From Candidatus Absconditabacteria bacterium (GTDB lineage: Bacteria > Patescibacteriota > Gracilibacteria > Absconditabacterales > Absconditicoccaceae), in NCBI GenBank assembly GCA_028685875.1, contig JAQUDD010000007.1, positions 1 through 48,681 of the forward strand: 48,681 nucleotides of DNA, read 5' to 3'. The position numbers and the translations under genes were made by a program. How positions within the stretch are numbered: the first letter of the stretch is position 1; every line of letters begins with the position of its first letter. A model generated the notes under the pieces. It ran no database searches. It was given only the letters and a program-made list of their open reading frames with translations, and was not told where the DNA came from. Below, one piece after another: positions 1-10,205 of the stretch.

Positions 1-1
1 T

Positions 2-2995
2 ATCCCTGTAGATTCAGAAGGGGCTTTTAGCATGGAATTTGAAAAGAAAGAAGTGACGGATACCATACGTCTCGTTGCTGATAGTGAGGAAAAATGGCGA
101 TCGGATACTCTCGTCTTGACGATCCCCGCGGTAGCTGGAGAGCCTGGTTGAGCTACTCCAGGAGCCTGTTTTGGGACGAGCATCTCTGATGAAAAAATTA
201 CCATTGAGGATTATAAATCAGGAGCTTACCCAGAATGTGGTACTACGCCGATCATCCCCGCAAATATAGGGGGATATTCTGTAACAAACATAGGAAGTAG
301 TGCATTTAGTAGTGAACAATTAAGTTCAGTGACCATCCCAGACTCAGTAACGAACATCTGAAATTATGCATTTGTTGGGAATCAACTCACCTCAGTAATG
401 ATCCCTGATTCGGTAACCAGCATTGGGAATTCTGCATTTCAGTCTAACCAACTGACCTCATTAACGATCCCAGGTTCGGTGACTAGTATTTGAGAATATG
501 CATTTCAGTCTAACCAACTGACTTCAGCGACTATCCTGAATTGAAGTATCGGACAGTATGCATTTTATGGCAATCAATTAACTTCGCTAACTCTGGGAAC
601 GGGAGTGACCAGCATCGGATATATGGCGTTTGAGAGCAATCAATTAAGCTCGGTGGAGATTCCGAATTCGGTAATGACTATTGGAGAGAATGCATTTCGT
701 AATAATACATTAAGCTCAGTTACCATCCTGAATTGAAGTATCGGACAGTATGCATTTTATGGCAATCAATTAACTTCGCTAACTCTGGGAACGGGAGTGA
801 CCAGCATCGGATATATGGCGTTTGAGAGCAATCAATTAAGCTCGGTGGAGATTCCGAATTCGGTAATGACTATTGGAGAGTATGCATTTCGTAATAATAC
901 ATTAAGCTCAGTTACCATCCTGAATTGAAGTATTGGTAGTAGTGCATTTGCTGATAACAAATTAACCTCACTAACGCTAGGAACGGGAGTAACCAGTATC
1001 TGAAGTTCTGCATTTCAATATAATCAACTAAGCTCGGTGACTATCCCTAACTCAGTGACGAGTATCGGATATGATGCATTTGGAGGAAATCCTAGATATC
1101 CATCTGTAGTAAAAGGATATAGAGAAAATGGAGAAGTGGGTATTGACGTAAATCCTTATGCTTATATTGTACTCAGAAATTGGACATCAACGACTCCTCT
1201 GAGTTGAATAGTAGCAGATAATCCAGGAGACCCTACTAAAGTCCTTCTCCAAGGGCAAACAGCACCCTGAGCCCAGTTGACCGGAACTTTGGCAAGTGGG
1301 CAGCCCTATACTATCCCCGTAGAGGCTGACGGAAGCTTCAGCATGGAATTTGCAAGGAGAGAGGTAACGGATACGATGACGCTCGTCGCCGACAGTGGAG
1401 GAGAAACCTGGCGATCTGATTTTCTTGTTTTGACGATTCCTTCATTACCAAGAGATCCTGAGAATGAGGACGTTCCGGAAGCTTGTTTTGGTATCCGAGT
1501 ATCTAATGGAGAAGTTACCATTACCCGTTATTACGGAGGGACCTACCCAGAATGTGGTAGCACAGTGGTCATCCCTGCAACTATCGGAGGATTGCCCACC
1601 ACGAGGATCGAAAATTTTGCTTTTGAAAATAAATGATTAACTTCCGTGACGATCCCAAGTTCCATAACAAGCATGGGAGGTAGTGTATTTGAGAGAAACC
1701 AATTAAGTTCAGTGACCCTAGGAACTGGACTAGCCAGTATTGGATATCGTGCATTTTTTGATAATGAATTAAGCTCGGTGACCATTCCAGGCTCTGTAGC
1801 GAGCATTGGCTGGGATGCATTTGCCTATAATCAATTAACTTCCTTGACGCTGGGAAGTTGAGTAATTGCTATTTGAGGAAGAGCATTTCAGAACAATAAA
1901 TTAAGCTCAGTGACTATACCAGATTCACTAACCCTCATTCAGGAAAGGGCATTTGCCTATAATCCTTCCTATTCACAGGTGGCAGTAAAAGGATATAGAG
2001 CTGCGGGGGGCACAGGAATTACCGTGGAATCTAACGCTAATATTGTAATAAAAGAACGAGATACTACGACCCCTCTTACAGGACAGGTAGTAAATAAGTC
2101 TCAGAGTCCTGTTATGGCCGTTGTTCAAGGAGAAACAGAAAGCTGAGCTCAAGTAAAGGGAATCTTAGTAGATGAGACTACCTACACTACTCAAGCTGAC
2201 GGAGAGGGAAAGTTTACTCTTGAAGTACCCAAGAAAGACGTCCCTGATGAGATTACTCTTGTTGCAGATAGTGGGGAAGGAAAGTGGCGATCTGATCCTC
2301 TCATCTTAACGATTCCTGCACTGGAATCAGCAAGTGATCCTGAAAATAAATGGAGTGGAGGAGGAGCAACCTTGGTAAAGAAGAATCCTTGTACAGAAGC
2401 AAACTGTGCTGAGATTCCGTCATCTTGAGCGGAAGCGAAAGATCCAGAAACTATAGTAGTAGAAGATGATATTAGTAGCTCTCCTTCAAAGGGAGAAATG
2501 CAAGAACTCTATACTCGAGCCTATGAAAACGGGCTCACTACGATGCCAAGCCTTGAAGCAGCAAGATTTGATGATGCGATTACCAGAGCAGAAGTTGCAA
2601 AAGTCATCTCTGTCTACGCAACACAAGTGCTCAATAAAGAAATCCTTGAAAAAGAAGCTTGTAAAGCATTTATGGATATCAAAGAAGTGAATGAAGAATT
2701 ACAGGGATATATCACTCAGGCATGTAATCTTGGATTAATGGGATACCGTGCTGATTGACTAACGGTGAAGAAGGAGTTCAATCCTTATGGAGAACTCACC
2801 AGAGCAGAAGTAGGGACCATTCTTTCTAGACTCTTATGGGGAGATACCTATGCTGCAAGTAGTGAAGATGCTTGGTATGAAAGACATCTATTAGCGCTTA
2901 AAGAAGCAAAATTCTATACTTCTATTGACGATCCTTTTATGAAAGAACTGAGAGGAACCGTGTTTTCTCTCTTGTATTACCTTAGTGCTAACTAA
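2..2995 (+). CDS. Large LRR/Ig-like/SLH surface protein (5' partial)
   Basis: The frame is open from the window edge to TAA at 2993-2995 (about 997 codons) only if the many TGA codons are read as Gly. Three copies of an Ig-like module (reading about [20 protein letters not shown]) start near 2, 1264 and 2150. Between them lie two blocks of BspA-like LRR_5 repeats of about 21-23 residues (pattern NQLTSVTIPxSVTSIGxxAF), at about 270-1100 and 1590-1960. The C-terminus (about 2490-2992) carries at least two SLH repeats ([20 protein letters not shown]). SLH domains bind secondary cell-wall polymers, so this is probably an S-layer-attached adhesin or interaction protein. The signal peptide would lie upstream, outside the window. 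A strong terminator follows the stop. Confidence 0.9.
533..916 (+). repeat. 192-bp tandem duplication inside the LRR block
   Basis: Two nearly identical 192-bp units follow each other (533-724 and 725-916), and a third partial start follows at 917. I saw one mismatch in the body (GAGAATGCA against GAGTATGCA) and small differences at the unit boundary. The unit is 64 codons, about three LRRs, so the frame is kept. This indicates recent repeat expansion, or an assembly effect. Confidence 0.9.
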
Positions 2996-3030
2996 TATGA
3001 GTTTTTCCCTCTCTCTAAAAATAAAAAGAT

Positions 3031-3055
3031 CCTAGAATATTCTAGGGTTTTTTTT
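3031..3055 (+). terminator. Rho-independent terminator of the surface protein gene
   Basis: The perfect palindrome CCTAGAATATTCTAGG at 3031-3046 is followed by a run of T. It lies 36 bp after the stop codon. Confidence 0.85.
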
Positions 3056-3065
3056 ATTTGTTTCC

Positions 3066-3093
3066 TTGTAAGTATTCTGCATAATCCTATAAT
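3066..3093 (+). promoter_or_regulatory. Promoter of the malic enzyme gene
   Basis: TTGTAA (3066-3071), a 16-bp spacer and TATAAT (3088-3093), about 70 bp upstream of the ATG and just after the preceding terminator. Confidence 0.65.
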
Positions 3094-3162
3094 TACCCCT
3101 AGGGCAGTTTTTTAGATTAAGAAACTGTTTATTCTACTACTATTTATTTATATATTTTTCAC

Positions 3163-4299
3163 ATGGACTACACACAACTCGCTCTTCAAGAGCATAAAAA
3201 ATATAAGGGAAAACTGGCAACCCTTTCCAAGGTTCCCCTTGAAACTAGGGATGATCTCTCCACCTATTATTCACCTGGAGTAGCGGCTCCTTGTTTAGAA
3301 ATAGCAAAAGATCCTGAAACTGCGTATGATTATACACGGAAAAATAATGCTGTAGCTGTCATTAGTGATGGTTCTTCTGTGCTTGGACTAGGGAATATCT
3401 GAGGACTTGCAGGACTTCCGGTGATGGAAGGGAAAGCGATTCTCTTCAAAGCCTATGGAAATGTGGATGCAATTCCTCTTGTGCTGAATACGCAGGATCC
3501 TGATGAAATTATCAAGATTGTCGAGGCAGTTGCTCCGACTTTTGGAGGAATTAATCTCGAAGATATCGCAGCTCCCAATTGTTTTTATATAGAATCAGAA
3601 CTTAAAAAAATGCTGAATATTCCTGTTTTTCACGATGATCAACATGGAACAGCAATTGTGGTGCTTGCTGGTCTGATCAATGCTCTTAAACTCAAAAAAG
3701 CTGATTTAGCATCACAAAAGATTGTTGTTTCCGGTGCAGGGGCCGCAGCGTTAGCTATTGGGAAACTTTTGCATCACGCAGGAGCGACTAACATTATTTT
3801 TGTTGATAGTAAAGGGATTGTTAGCCCGGACCGTAGCGATCTCAATCAATACAAACAAGAGGTGTTGGCCTACAATCGTGATCAGCTTCCTGGTTCTTTG
3901 CAAGACGCATTACAAGGCGCAGATGTTTTTGTAGGGGTAAGTAAAGCTGATCTTCTTACTGTGCAAGATATTAAAACGATGAATGTAGATCCGATTATTT
4001 TCGCTTTGGCAAATCCCAATCCTGAGATTCATCCTGACCTCGCAAGGGAGGCGGGGGCATTCGTTGTGGCTACAGGGAGAAGCGATTTTCCAAACCAAGT
4101 CAATAATGTCCTTGCTTTCCCAGGGATTTTCAGAGGAGCATTGGATGCGAGACTTCCTCAGATCGAAGAAAAACACAAAATCGCAGCAGCACATGCTTTA
4201 GCAAATTATCTCGAAAGGCCAGAGAGAGATCATATCCTTCCTTCCGCTTTGGATAAAGGAGTTGCGCTCGCTGTGGCAGAAGCAGTGAAAAATATATAA
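3163..4299 (+). CDS. NAD(P)-dependent malic enzyme
   Basis: Oxidative decarboxylase converting malate to pyruvate and CO2 with NAD(P) reduction. The 378 aa match the short bacterial form. The N-terminal half has the malic domain, with ISDGSSVLGLGNI ending at residue 79, then TGA at 3400-3402 as Gly80 (family NIG), then GLAGLPVMEGKA. The metal/substrate motif FHDDQHGTAI is near residues 156-165. The Rossmann nucleotide-binding loop GAGAAALAIGKLL is near residue 191. The gene has its own promoter and seems monocistronic. Cofactor preference cannot be read safely. It supplies pyruvate and reducing power in a genome with little visible central metabolism. Confidence 0.95.
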
Positions 4300-4327
4300 T
4301 TGACTTATAGAAGTGAATATGTATGCT
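4300..4327 (+). promoter_or_regulatory. Promoter of the SemiSWEET-like gene
   Basis: TTGACT (4300-4305), a 16-bp spacer and TATGCT (4322-4327), 37 bp before the ATG at 4364. Confidence 0.5.
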
Positions 4328-4363
4328 TATGAAAAATTAAAACCATAAATAAAAGATTATTGT

Positions 4364-4684
4364 ATGAATATTTTTGGAATAATCACATTAATTAGTGCTA
4401 CAGGTATGGCATTAATAGCGCTTCCAGCACAAATTTTTAAAAATTGGAAAGAAAAAAAAGTAGGAATCCATTGGACATTAGTAATTCTTGCCGGGGTTGT
4501 ATATTGTTCTAGGGGATTATTTGCTTTAACGAATGAAAATGGAATAATCTGGTATACTTTAGTATCAGACACTATTGGAACAGCATCATCTTTAATTTTA
4601 ATCTTTCAATCTTGGAAGTATCGGAAGAAGAGATGATGTTGTTATGAAAATGAAAGGCAGATTTATAACCTGCTTTTTGTTTAG
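4364..4684 (+). CDS. SemiSWEET/PQ-loop-like small membrane protein
   Basis: 106 aa with three predicted membrane helices (about residues 1-25, 36-57 and 61-84). The first helix ends in LPAQIFKNWKEKKVGIH, which resembles the PQ-loop signature (P-Q-x-x-K-x-W/Y-x-x-K-S), with PAQ in place of PQ. This is the size and topology of SemiSWEET sugar transporters, which work as dimers. The reading continues through TGA at 4634 as Gly and ends at TAG 4682-4684, adding a polar tail. Substrate is unknown. It could instead be another PQ-loop family protein. Confidence 0.6.
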
Positions 4685-4721
4685 CTCTTGAAATGATTCA
4701 CTCTATAGATAATAATATTGT

Positions 4722-5921
4722 ATGAAATTAGCAGCTATTCATTGCCGAATTATGCCTGGAGGAGCGCTTGAAGTCTTCAAAGACCTCATCCAACAGGAAC
4801 TTAGAAATGATCCCAAAGCTGAGATCAAAGCTTTTACCATGATCGCAGAAGAAGGGACAAAGTTTTTAGAAGTGCAAATCCCCTGAACAGAAACGCTCAA
4901 AAATATTCCCATTGTCGAAGCTTTACCCAGCTGGATCAGCAGTATCTTTAAATATTTCAGCAGGCGCAAAGTACCTCTCTTTTCCTCACTTTTCGATTAT
5001 CGTAATCTCATCGTTTTTTATCCTTGGATTATGAAACGCCTTTCTCGCAAAGTAAAGAAATTCTGACCGAAGAGAATTGTGATTTCTTCCTTTGCAATCG
5101 CGAAGAATATTGCTTATTGTCATTGCGAGGGATCAAAGTGACCGAAGCAATCCAGTGAAGATATAGATTGCCACGCCTCAGTTCCTTCGGCTCGCAATGA
5201 CGTATATGTAAAACTCTATCTTCATTCGCCGATGCAGTATATTTGGTCGCATCGTGATGAGTATCTTGCAAAATTTAGCGGACGAAAGAAGAAATTATTC
5301 AGTTTTTTAGTGCCTCATTTGCAAACATGGGACAAAAAGTTTACTCACTTCGATGAAGTGCAGTTCAATAGCAAATATACGCAATCTCTCGCAAAAAAAA
5401 TCTATGGAATAAAGGGAAAAGTTGTTTATCCAAAAATCAAAGACAGCTTTTATTACGCAGGAGTGCAACCTAATCCTCAACCCTATTTTGTCTGTGTGGG
5501 AAGATTGGTAACTTTTGTGCGTGAATGTGATGTGATTATCAAGGCATTTAATCAGTTGCAATTACCTTTATTGATGATTGGCTCTGGTCCTGATGAAGCA
5601 TATCTCAAATCCTTAGCAGGCGATAGTATTATTTTCCTTGGACGACTTCCTTCGGAAGAAACTGCAAAAGTCGTCAAAGATGCCTCAGCACTTATCAATC
5701 TCACCAAGGAAAGCTTTGGAATTGGAACAGTTGAAGCCTTGCTTATGGGAGTTCCCGTTATTGGGTATGCAGGTGGAGCAACTCCAGAATTGGTTGATGA
5801 AGAAAGTGGGATCTTGATTGAGAAGAAAACTATCAAAAATCTGGTAGCAGCAGTAGAGGAGTTCCAAGGGAGGACTTGGGAGAGAAAACAGATTTCTGAA
5901 TCTATTAGGAAGAAACTATAG
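4722..5921 (+). CDS. GT4-family glycosyltransferase with an in-frame palindromic element
   Basis: 399 aa, GT-B fold glycosyltransferase of the GT1/GT4 group, probably for cell-surface polysaccharide. The N-terminal part opens MKLAAIHCRIMPGGALEVF. The C-terminal nucleotide-sugar domain has YFVCVGRLV, PLLMIGSGPDE, IIFLGRLPSEE and the donor-binding ESFGIGTVEALLMGVPVIG with the conserved glutamates. TGA codons at about 4884, 5064 and 5148 are read as Gly. A repeat of about 83 bp (5119-5201) is inserted before KLYLHSPMQYIW and adds about 28 residues without breaking the frame. Sugar donor and acceptor are unknown. Downstream lies the SLH esterase gene (35-bp gap). Confidence 0.85.
5119..5201 (+). 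repeat. Palindromic interspersed element inside the glycosyltransferase gene
   Basis: The ends are perfect 11-bp inverted repeats: GTCATTGCGAG (5119-5129) and CTCGCAATGAC (5191-5201). The inside has further paired pieces (CGAAGCAATC, GATTGCC). Similar GTCATTGCGAGG-type elements are common dispersed repeats in other bacteria. Here the element is translated, including a TGA read as Gly, giving a peptide like CHCEGSKGPKQSSEDIDCHA. Confidence 0.85.
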
Positions 5922-5956
5922 ATCAAGAGTTACTTTATTTATCTTACCTCTCTCCT

Positions 5957-7306
5957 ATGCATATTAAACAAAAATTTCTTCTCTTCTTTTCTTTCCTTCC
6001 TTTTATTTCAGGAGTAAGCTTTGCACTATTTAGTGATGTAGAACAACATCAGTATGAAGACGATATCATCCATCTAGCGTCTTTGTGAATTGTACAATGA
6101 TATCTCTGAGGAACCTTTAAACCCGATCAATCACTTACTCGTGCAGAGCTCTTGAAAATTGTGATGACAGCGAATATAACTCCCTTAACTTCTCGTGATG
6201 CCTCTTGTTTTTCCGATGTAGAAGGACACTGGGCAAGAGATTTTATTTGTACAGCGAAAGAACTCAATATTATCAAAGGATATGATGATAATTCGTTCAA
6301 ACCTGATCAACCGGTGATTATTGTAGAAGGTCTGAAAATTGCTCTTGAGGGATTTGGAATTACTATTGATACTGAGGTATATGGTGCTCCTTGGTATGAG
6401 CATTATCTAGGATTTGCTCATAGTAATAATCTTGTCTCTAGATATGCTATCTTTCCTGAATGACCCTTATCTCGTGGAATGATGGCTTCTATTGTTAATC
6501 GTATGTTGCTTCATGGAGAGAAATCTTGGTCTGGAAATCGCGAAAATAGTTCTTTAGGATGTGGGACTTCCAAACCATCTCTTCCTCCTACTTCTTTACA
6601 GGTTTGAGAGCAAACTCGTAGTATTTTGACACAAGTAGGTTCTCAATATTCACAGAATATTCCCGCTAAGCTTATTGTTGCTTTTCATTGACGCACGAAT
6701 ACTAATACTCAGGTGGCAGGATATTATGATGTAGACTCTGCTCGTGATGCAATTATTGTTTATCCTTTATGATTACCAGAAGAGGGTCCGAGTCGTAGTC
6801 GACAGGATGGGGGAGATAAAACTTCACAACTCAGAGATTATCAGCTTTTTGATACTATAGTAGAAGAAATCTGAAAACACTACTGTATTGATCAGGATCA
6901 AATTTTTGTGGTGGGGCATAGTTTGGGAGGATGGTTTACAAATATGTTAGCCTGTGCGCGTGGTGATGTTATTCGTGCGGTAGCTAGTGTAGGTTCGAGT
7001 CCCATGAAGTTTCCTCTCTGTTCTGGTCCTACAGCAGCTATTATTATGCATAATCCTAAAGATAATTTAGCGAGTTTTGCGTGAGGAGTTCAGAGTCGTG
7101 ACTATCTCTTACAACTAAATCAATGTGGGCCAGAAACGGTAGAGTATTCATGACCAGAGTGAGCAAACTGTGTGAAATATATCAATTGTATTTCTGATGC
7201 TCCTGTGGTTTGGTGTCCCTATACTACCGCTAGTGATACTCCTCATATGCGACCAAGATTTGCTGGAGATATGATAGTTAAGTTTTTTGATACTCTTTTA
7301 AAGTAG
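5957..7306 (+). CDS. SLH-anchored alpha/beta-hydrolase (PHB-depolymerase/feruloyl-esterase-like)
   Basis: 449 aa. The signal peptide spans about residues 1-23 (MHIKQKFLLFFSFLPFISG). Three SLH repeats follow at about 25-205 (GTFKPDQSLTRAELLKI, FSDVEGHWARDFI, a third ending LSRGMMASIVNRM). The C-terminal alpha/beta-hydrolase domain has IPAKLIVAFHGRTN (oxyanion region), nucleophile Ser322 in VVGHSLGGW, and a late TASDTPHMRP that could hold the catalytic His. The best family fit is LpqC/polyhydroxybutyrate depolymerase-like esterases. About a dozen TGA codons are Gly, including conserved SLH and FHG positions. Inferred role: wall-attached esterase facing the host or environment. Substrate is not determinable. 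Confidence 0.85.
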
Positions 7307-7324
7307 AAAAATGTCCTCATGAAT

Positions 7325-7353
7325 TTGACATATTTATAATATGTATGTATAAT
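7325..7353 (+). promoter_or_regulatory. Consensus sigma-70-type promoter
   Basis: TTGACA (7325-7330), a 17-bp spacer and TATAAT (7348-7353), perfect in both boxes. It lies 35 bp upstream of the 64-aa membrane protein gene, so that product is probably made at a high level. Confidence 0.85.
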
Positions 7354-7388
7354 GGGTATGTGATTTTATCCCATTATAAACACACATT

Positions 7389-7583
7389 ATGAAAAAAGTG
7401 CTAAAAAGGATTCCTTTAACAAAAAAAGAATCTGAAAGAACAAAGACAGAAAAGCTTATTAGAGATGTTGCTTTTTTTGCTGTGGTGATTTTCACAGCTA
7501 TTACAGCATTCACAACTCTCAGTATTCAGGCTGATCTTGTGGAGATGGAGGCACAACTTGCTTCAAGTTATCTTTTGCAATAA
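7389..7583 (+). CDS. Small single-pass membrane protein, unknown
   Basis: 64 aa. A basic N-terminus (MKKVLKRIPLTKKESERTK) is followed by one hydrophobic segment at about residues 27-46 (VAFFAVVIFTAITAFTTLSI) and a short acidic tail. A perfect consensus promoter lies upstream and a hairpin terminator follows, so it is a monocistronic gene that is probably strongly expressed. I do not recognise a family. Confidence 0.7.
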   Translation: MKKVLKRIPLTKKESERTKTEKLIRDVAFFAVVIFTAITAFTTLSIQADLVEMEAQLASSYLLQ

Positions 7584-7613
7584 GCAAAATTTGATTCAAT
7601 ATTGAAAGATAAA

Positions 7614-7643
7614 GATCGGGGATTTTTCCGATTTTTTCTTTTT
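7614..7643 (+). terminator. Terminator after the 64-aa protein gene
   Basis: ATCGG (7615-7619) and CCGAT (7628-7632) form a stem around a short loop, followed by TTTTTTC and more T. Confidence 0.75.
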
Positions 7644-7667
7644 TTCAAATTAATTAAGGGATCTTTC

Positions 7668-8018
7668 TTATGTAGTTAATGCTCAGATTCCCGAGGGATA
7701 GTTTGCTATTTTAGTGATTAGATGGGGAATGGCTTTTTCTTTGATGGTATCTACAGAATGAATCTTAATCTTTGCAATTACGCCCAGTACTTCATCAAAG
7801 AGAAGTCCAAGCATTGGTTCCTGTTTCACCATCCACGCTCAACGGTTGAATCTTAGAATATTCACTGACTTGTAAAAGAAAAGATCACATCGCATTCCAT
7901 TGGGAAATTTCCGCCTTACTCAGCAGTCATAGATACTTTCCTCCGCTTCTGAATAAGGCAAAAAACATGCACGCATCGCATCAATGATTACCTGATGTTC
8001 TTGTTCTCGAGCATGCAT
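7668..8018 (-). CDS. Hypothetical protein downstream of proS
   Basis: 116 aa from ATG at 8018 to TAA at 7668-7670, readable only with TGA as Gly (three in-frame TGA: CGVRRKF, RGAWMVKQ, SGIGALTT). It is mixed alpha/beta in character with no signal peptide or membrane segment. It lies 60 bp after the proS stop on the same strand and is probably cotranscribed. I do not recognise a family. Normal amino-acid composition and in-frame TGA at glycine-like places support it as a real gene. Confidence 0.55.
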
Positions 8019-8078
8019 TTTTCTTTGAAATTTCCTAAAACAGTTCTATCATTTGTTCTTTCACTAGTATCTGATTTC

Positions 8079-9709
<1,631 letters not shown>

Positions 9710-9837
9710 ATGATCAGGTGGGGACATGGGCGATACATTTCCACATAGGCTTGGAATCAGCAAAATAAACTGACTACTATATAGTTAAGTCAGCTCCTAT
9801 TTCAAAGGAAAATCAGATTTTTTCTCTTCTTCTTTCC

Positions 9838-9865
9838 TTGAAAAGGGGACTTCTTTTCTTATACA
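9838..9865 (+). promoter_or_regulatory. Promoter of gatC-aspS
   Basis: TTGAAA (9838-9843), a 16-bp spacer and TATACA (9860-9865), 29 bp before the gatC start at 9895. Confidence 0.6.
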
Positions 9866-9894
9866 TTCTTGTAGATTTATCTTTTAGGAATGTG

Positions 9895-10176
9895 ATGCAA
9901 AAAGCGGAACTTGATAAACTCTTGGAACTTACAGCTGTCAATTTGGACCCTGAACAAGAAGCGGTATTTTTGGATTATTTCACAAGGATGAAAGAGATGT
10001 TTGATGAATTTATACAGTTCCCACTTCCGGATTCTGATTTGAGAGAAGGCGATACCAACACGATTGTGTGTTTTGACAGTCAAGAAGATTTTGTTGGAGG
10101 AGATATTCTACAAAATGTGGAGTCGGAACGCTTAGTCAATCATGCAATCGAAGTGAAGTCAGCTTTTTGAGCGTAA
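9895..10176 (+). CDS. gatC: Asp/Glu-tRNA(Asn/Gln) amidotransferase subunit C
   Basis: 93 aa. GatC is the small scaffold subunit of GatCAB, which converts Glu-tRNA-Gln and Asp-tRNA-Asn to the amidated forms. It shows the family pattern: an N-terminal helical part (ELDKLLELTAVNLDPEQ), a central FIQFPLPDSDLREGDT stretch and a short C-terminal part. The start is ATG 9895, which has AGGA just upstream; the frame is open further upstream but is not family-like. TGA 10168 is Gly and the stop is TAA 10174-10176. It lies 29 bp before aspS, which fits Asn-tRNA formation from a non-discriminating AspRS. gatA and gatB are not in the window. Confidence 0.8.
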
Positions 10177-10205
10177 TTTCTTTATCTTACAATTACTAAC
10201 ATATT

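Noticed and set aside
270-1100. Regular repeats that could suggest a CRISPR array
   Set aside because: The spacing (about 63-69 bp), coding character and LRR consensus show protein repeats, with no palindromic repeat/unique spacer pattern.
5552-5926. Open frame on the minus strand opposite the glycosyltransferase
   Set aside because: Shadow of the conserved plus-strand GT4 domain, without family resemblance or signals.
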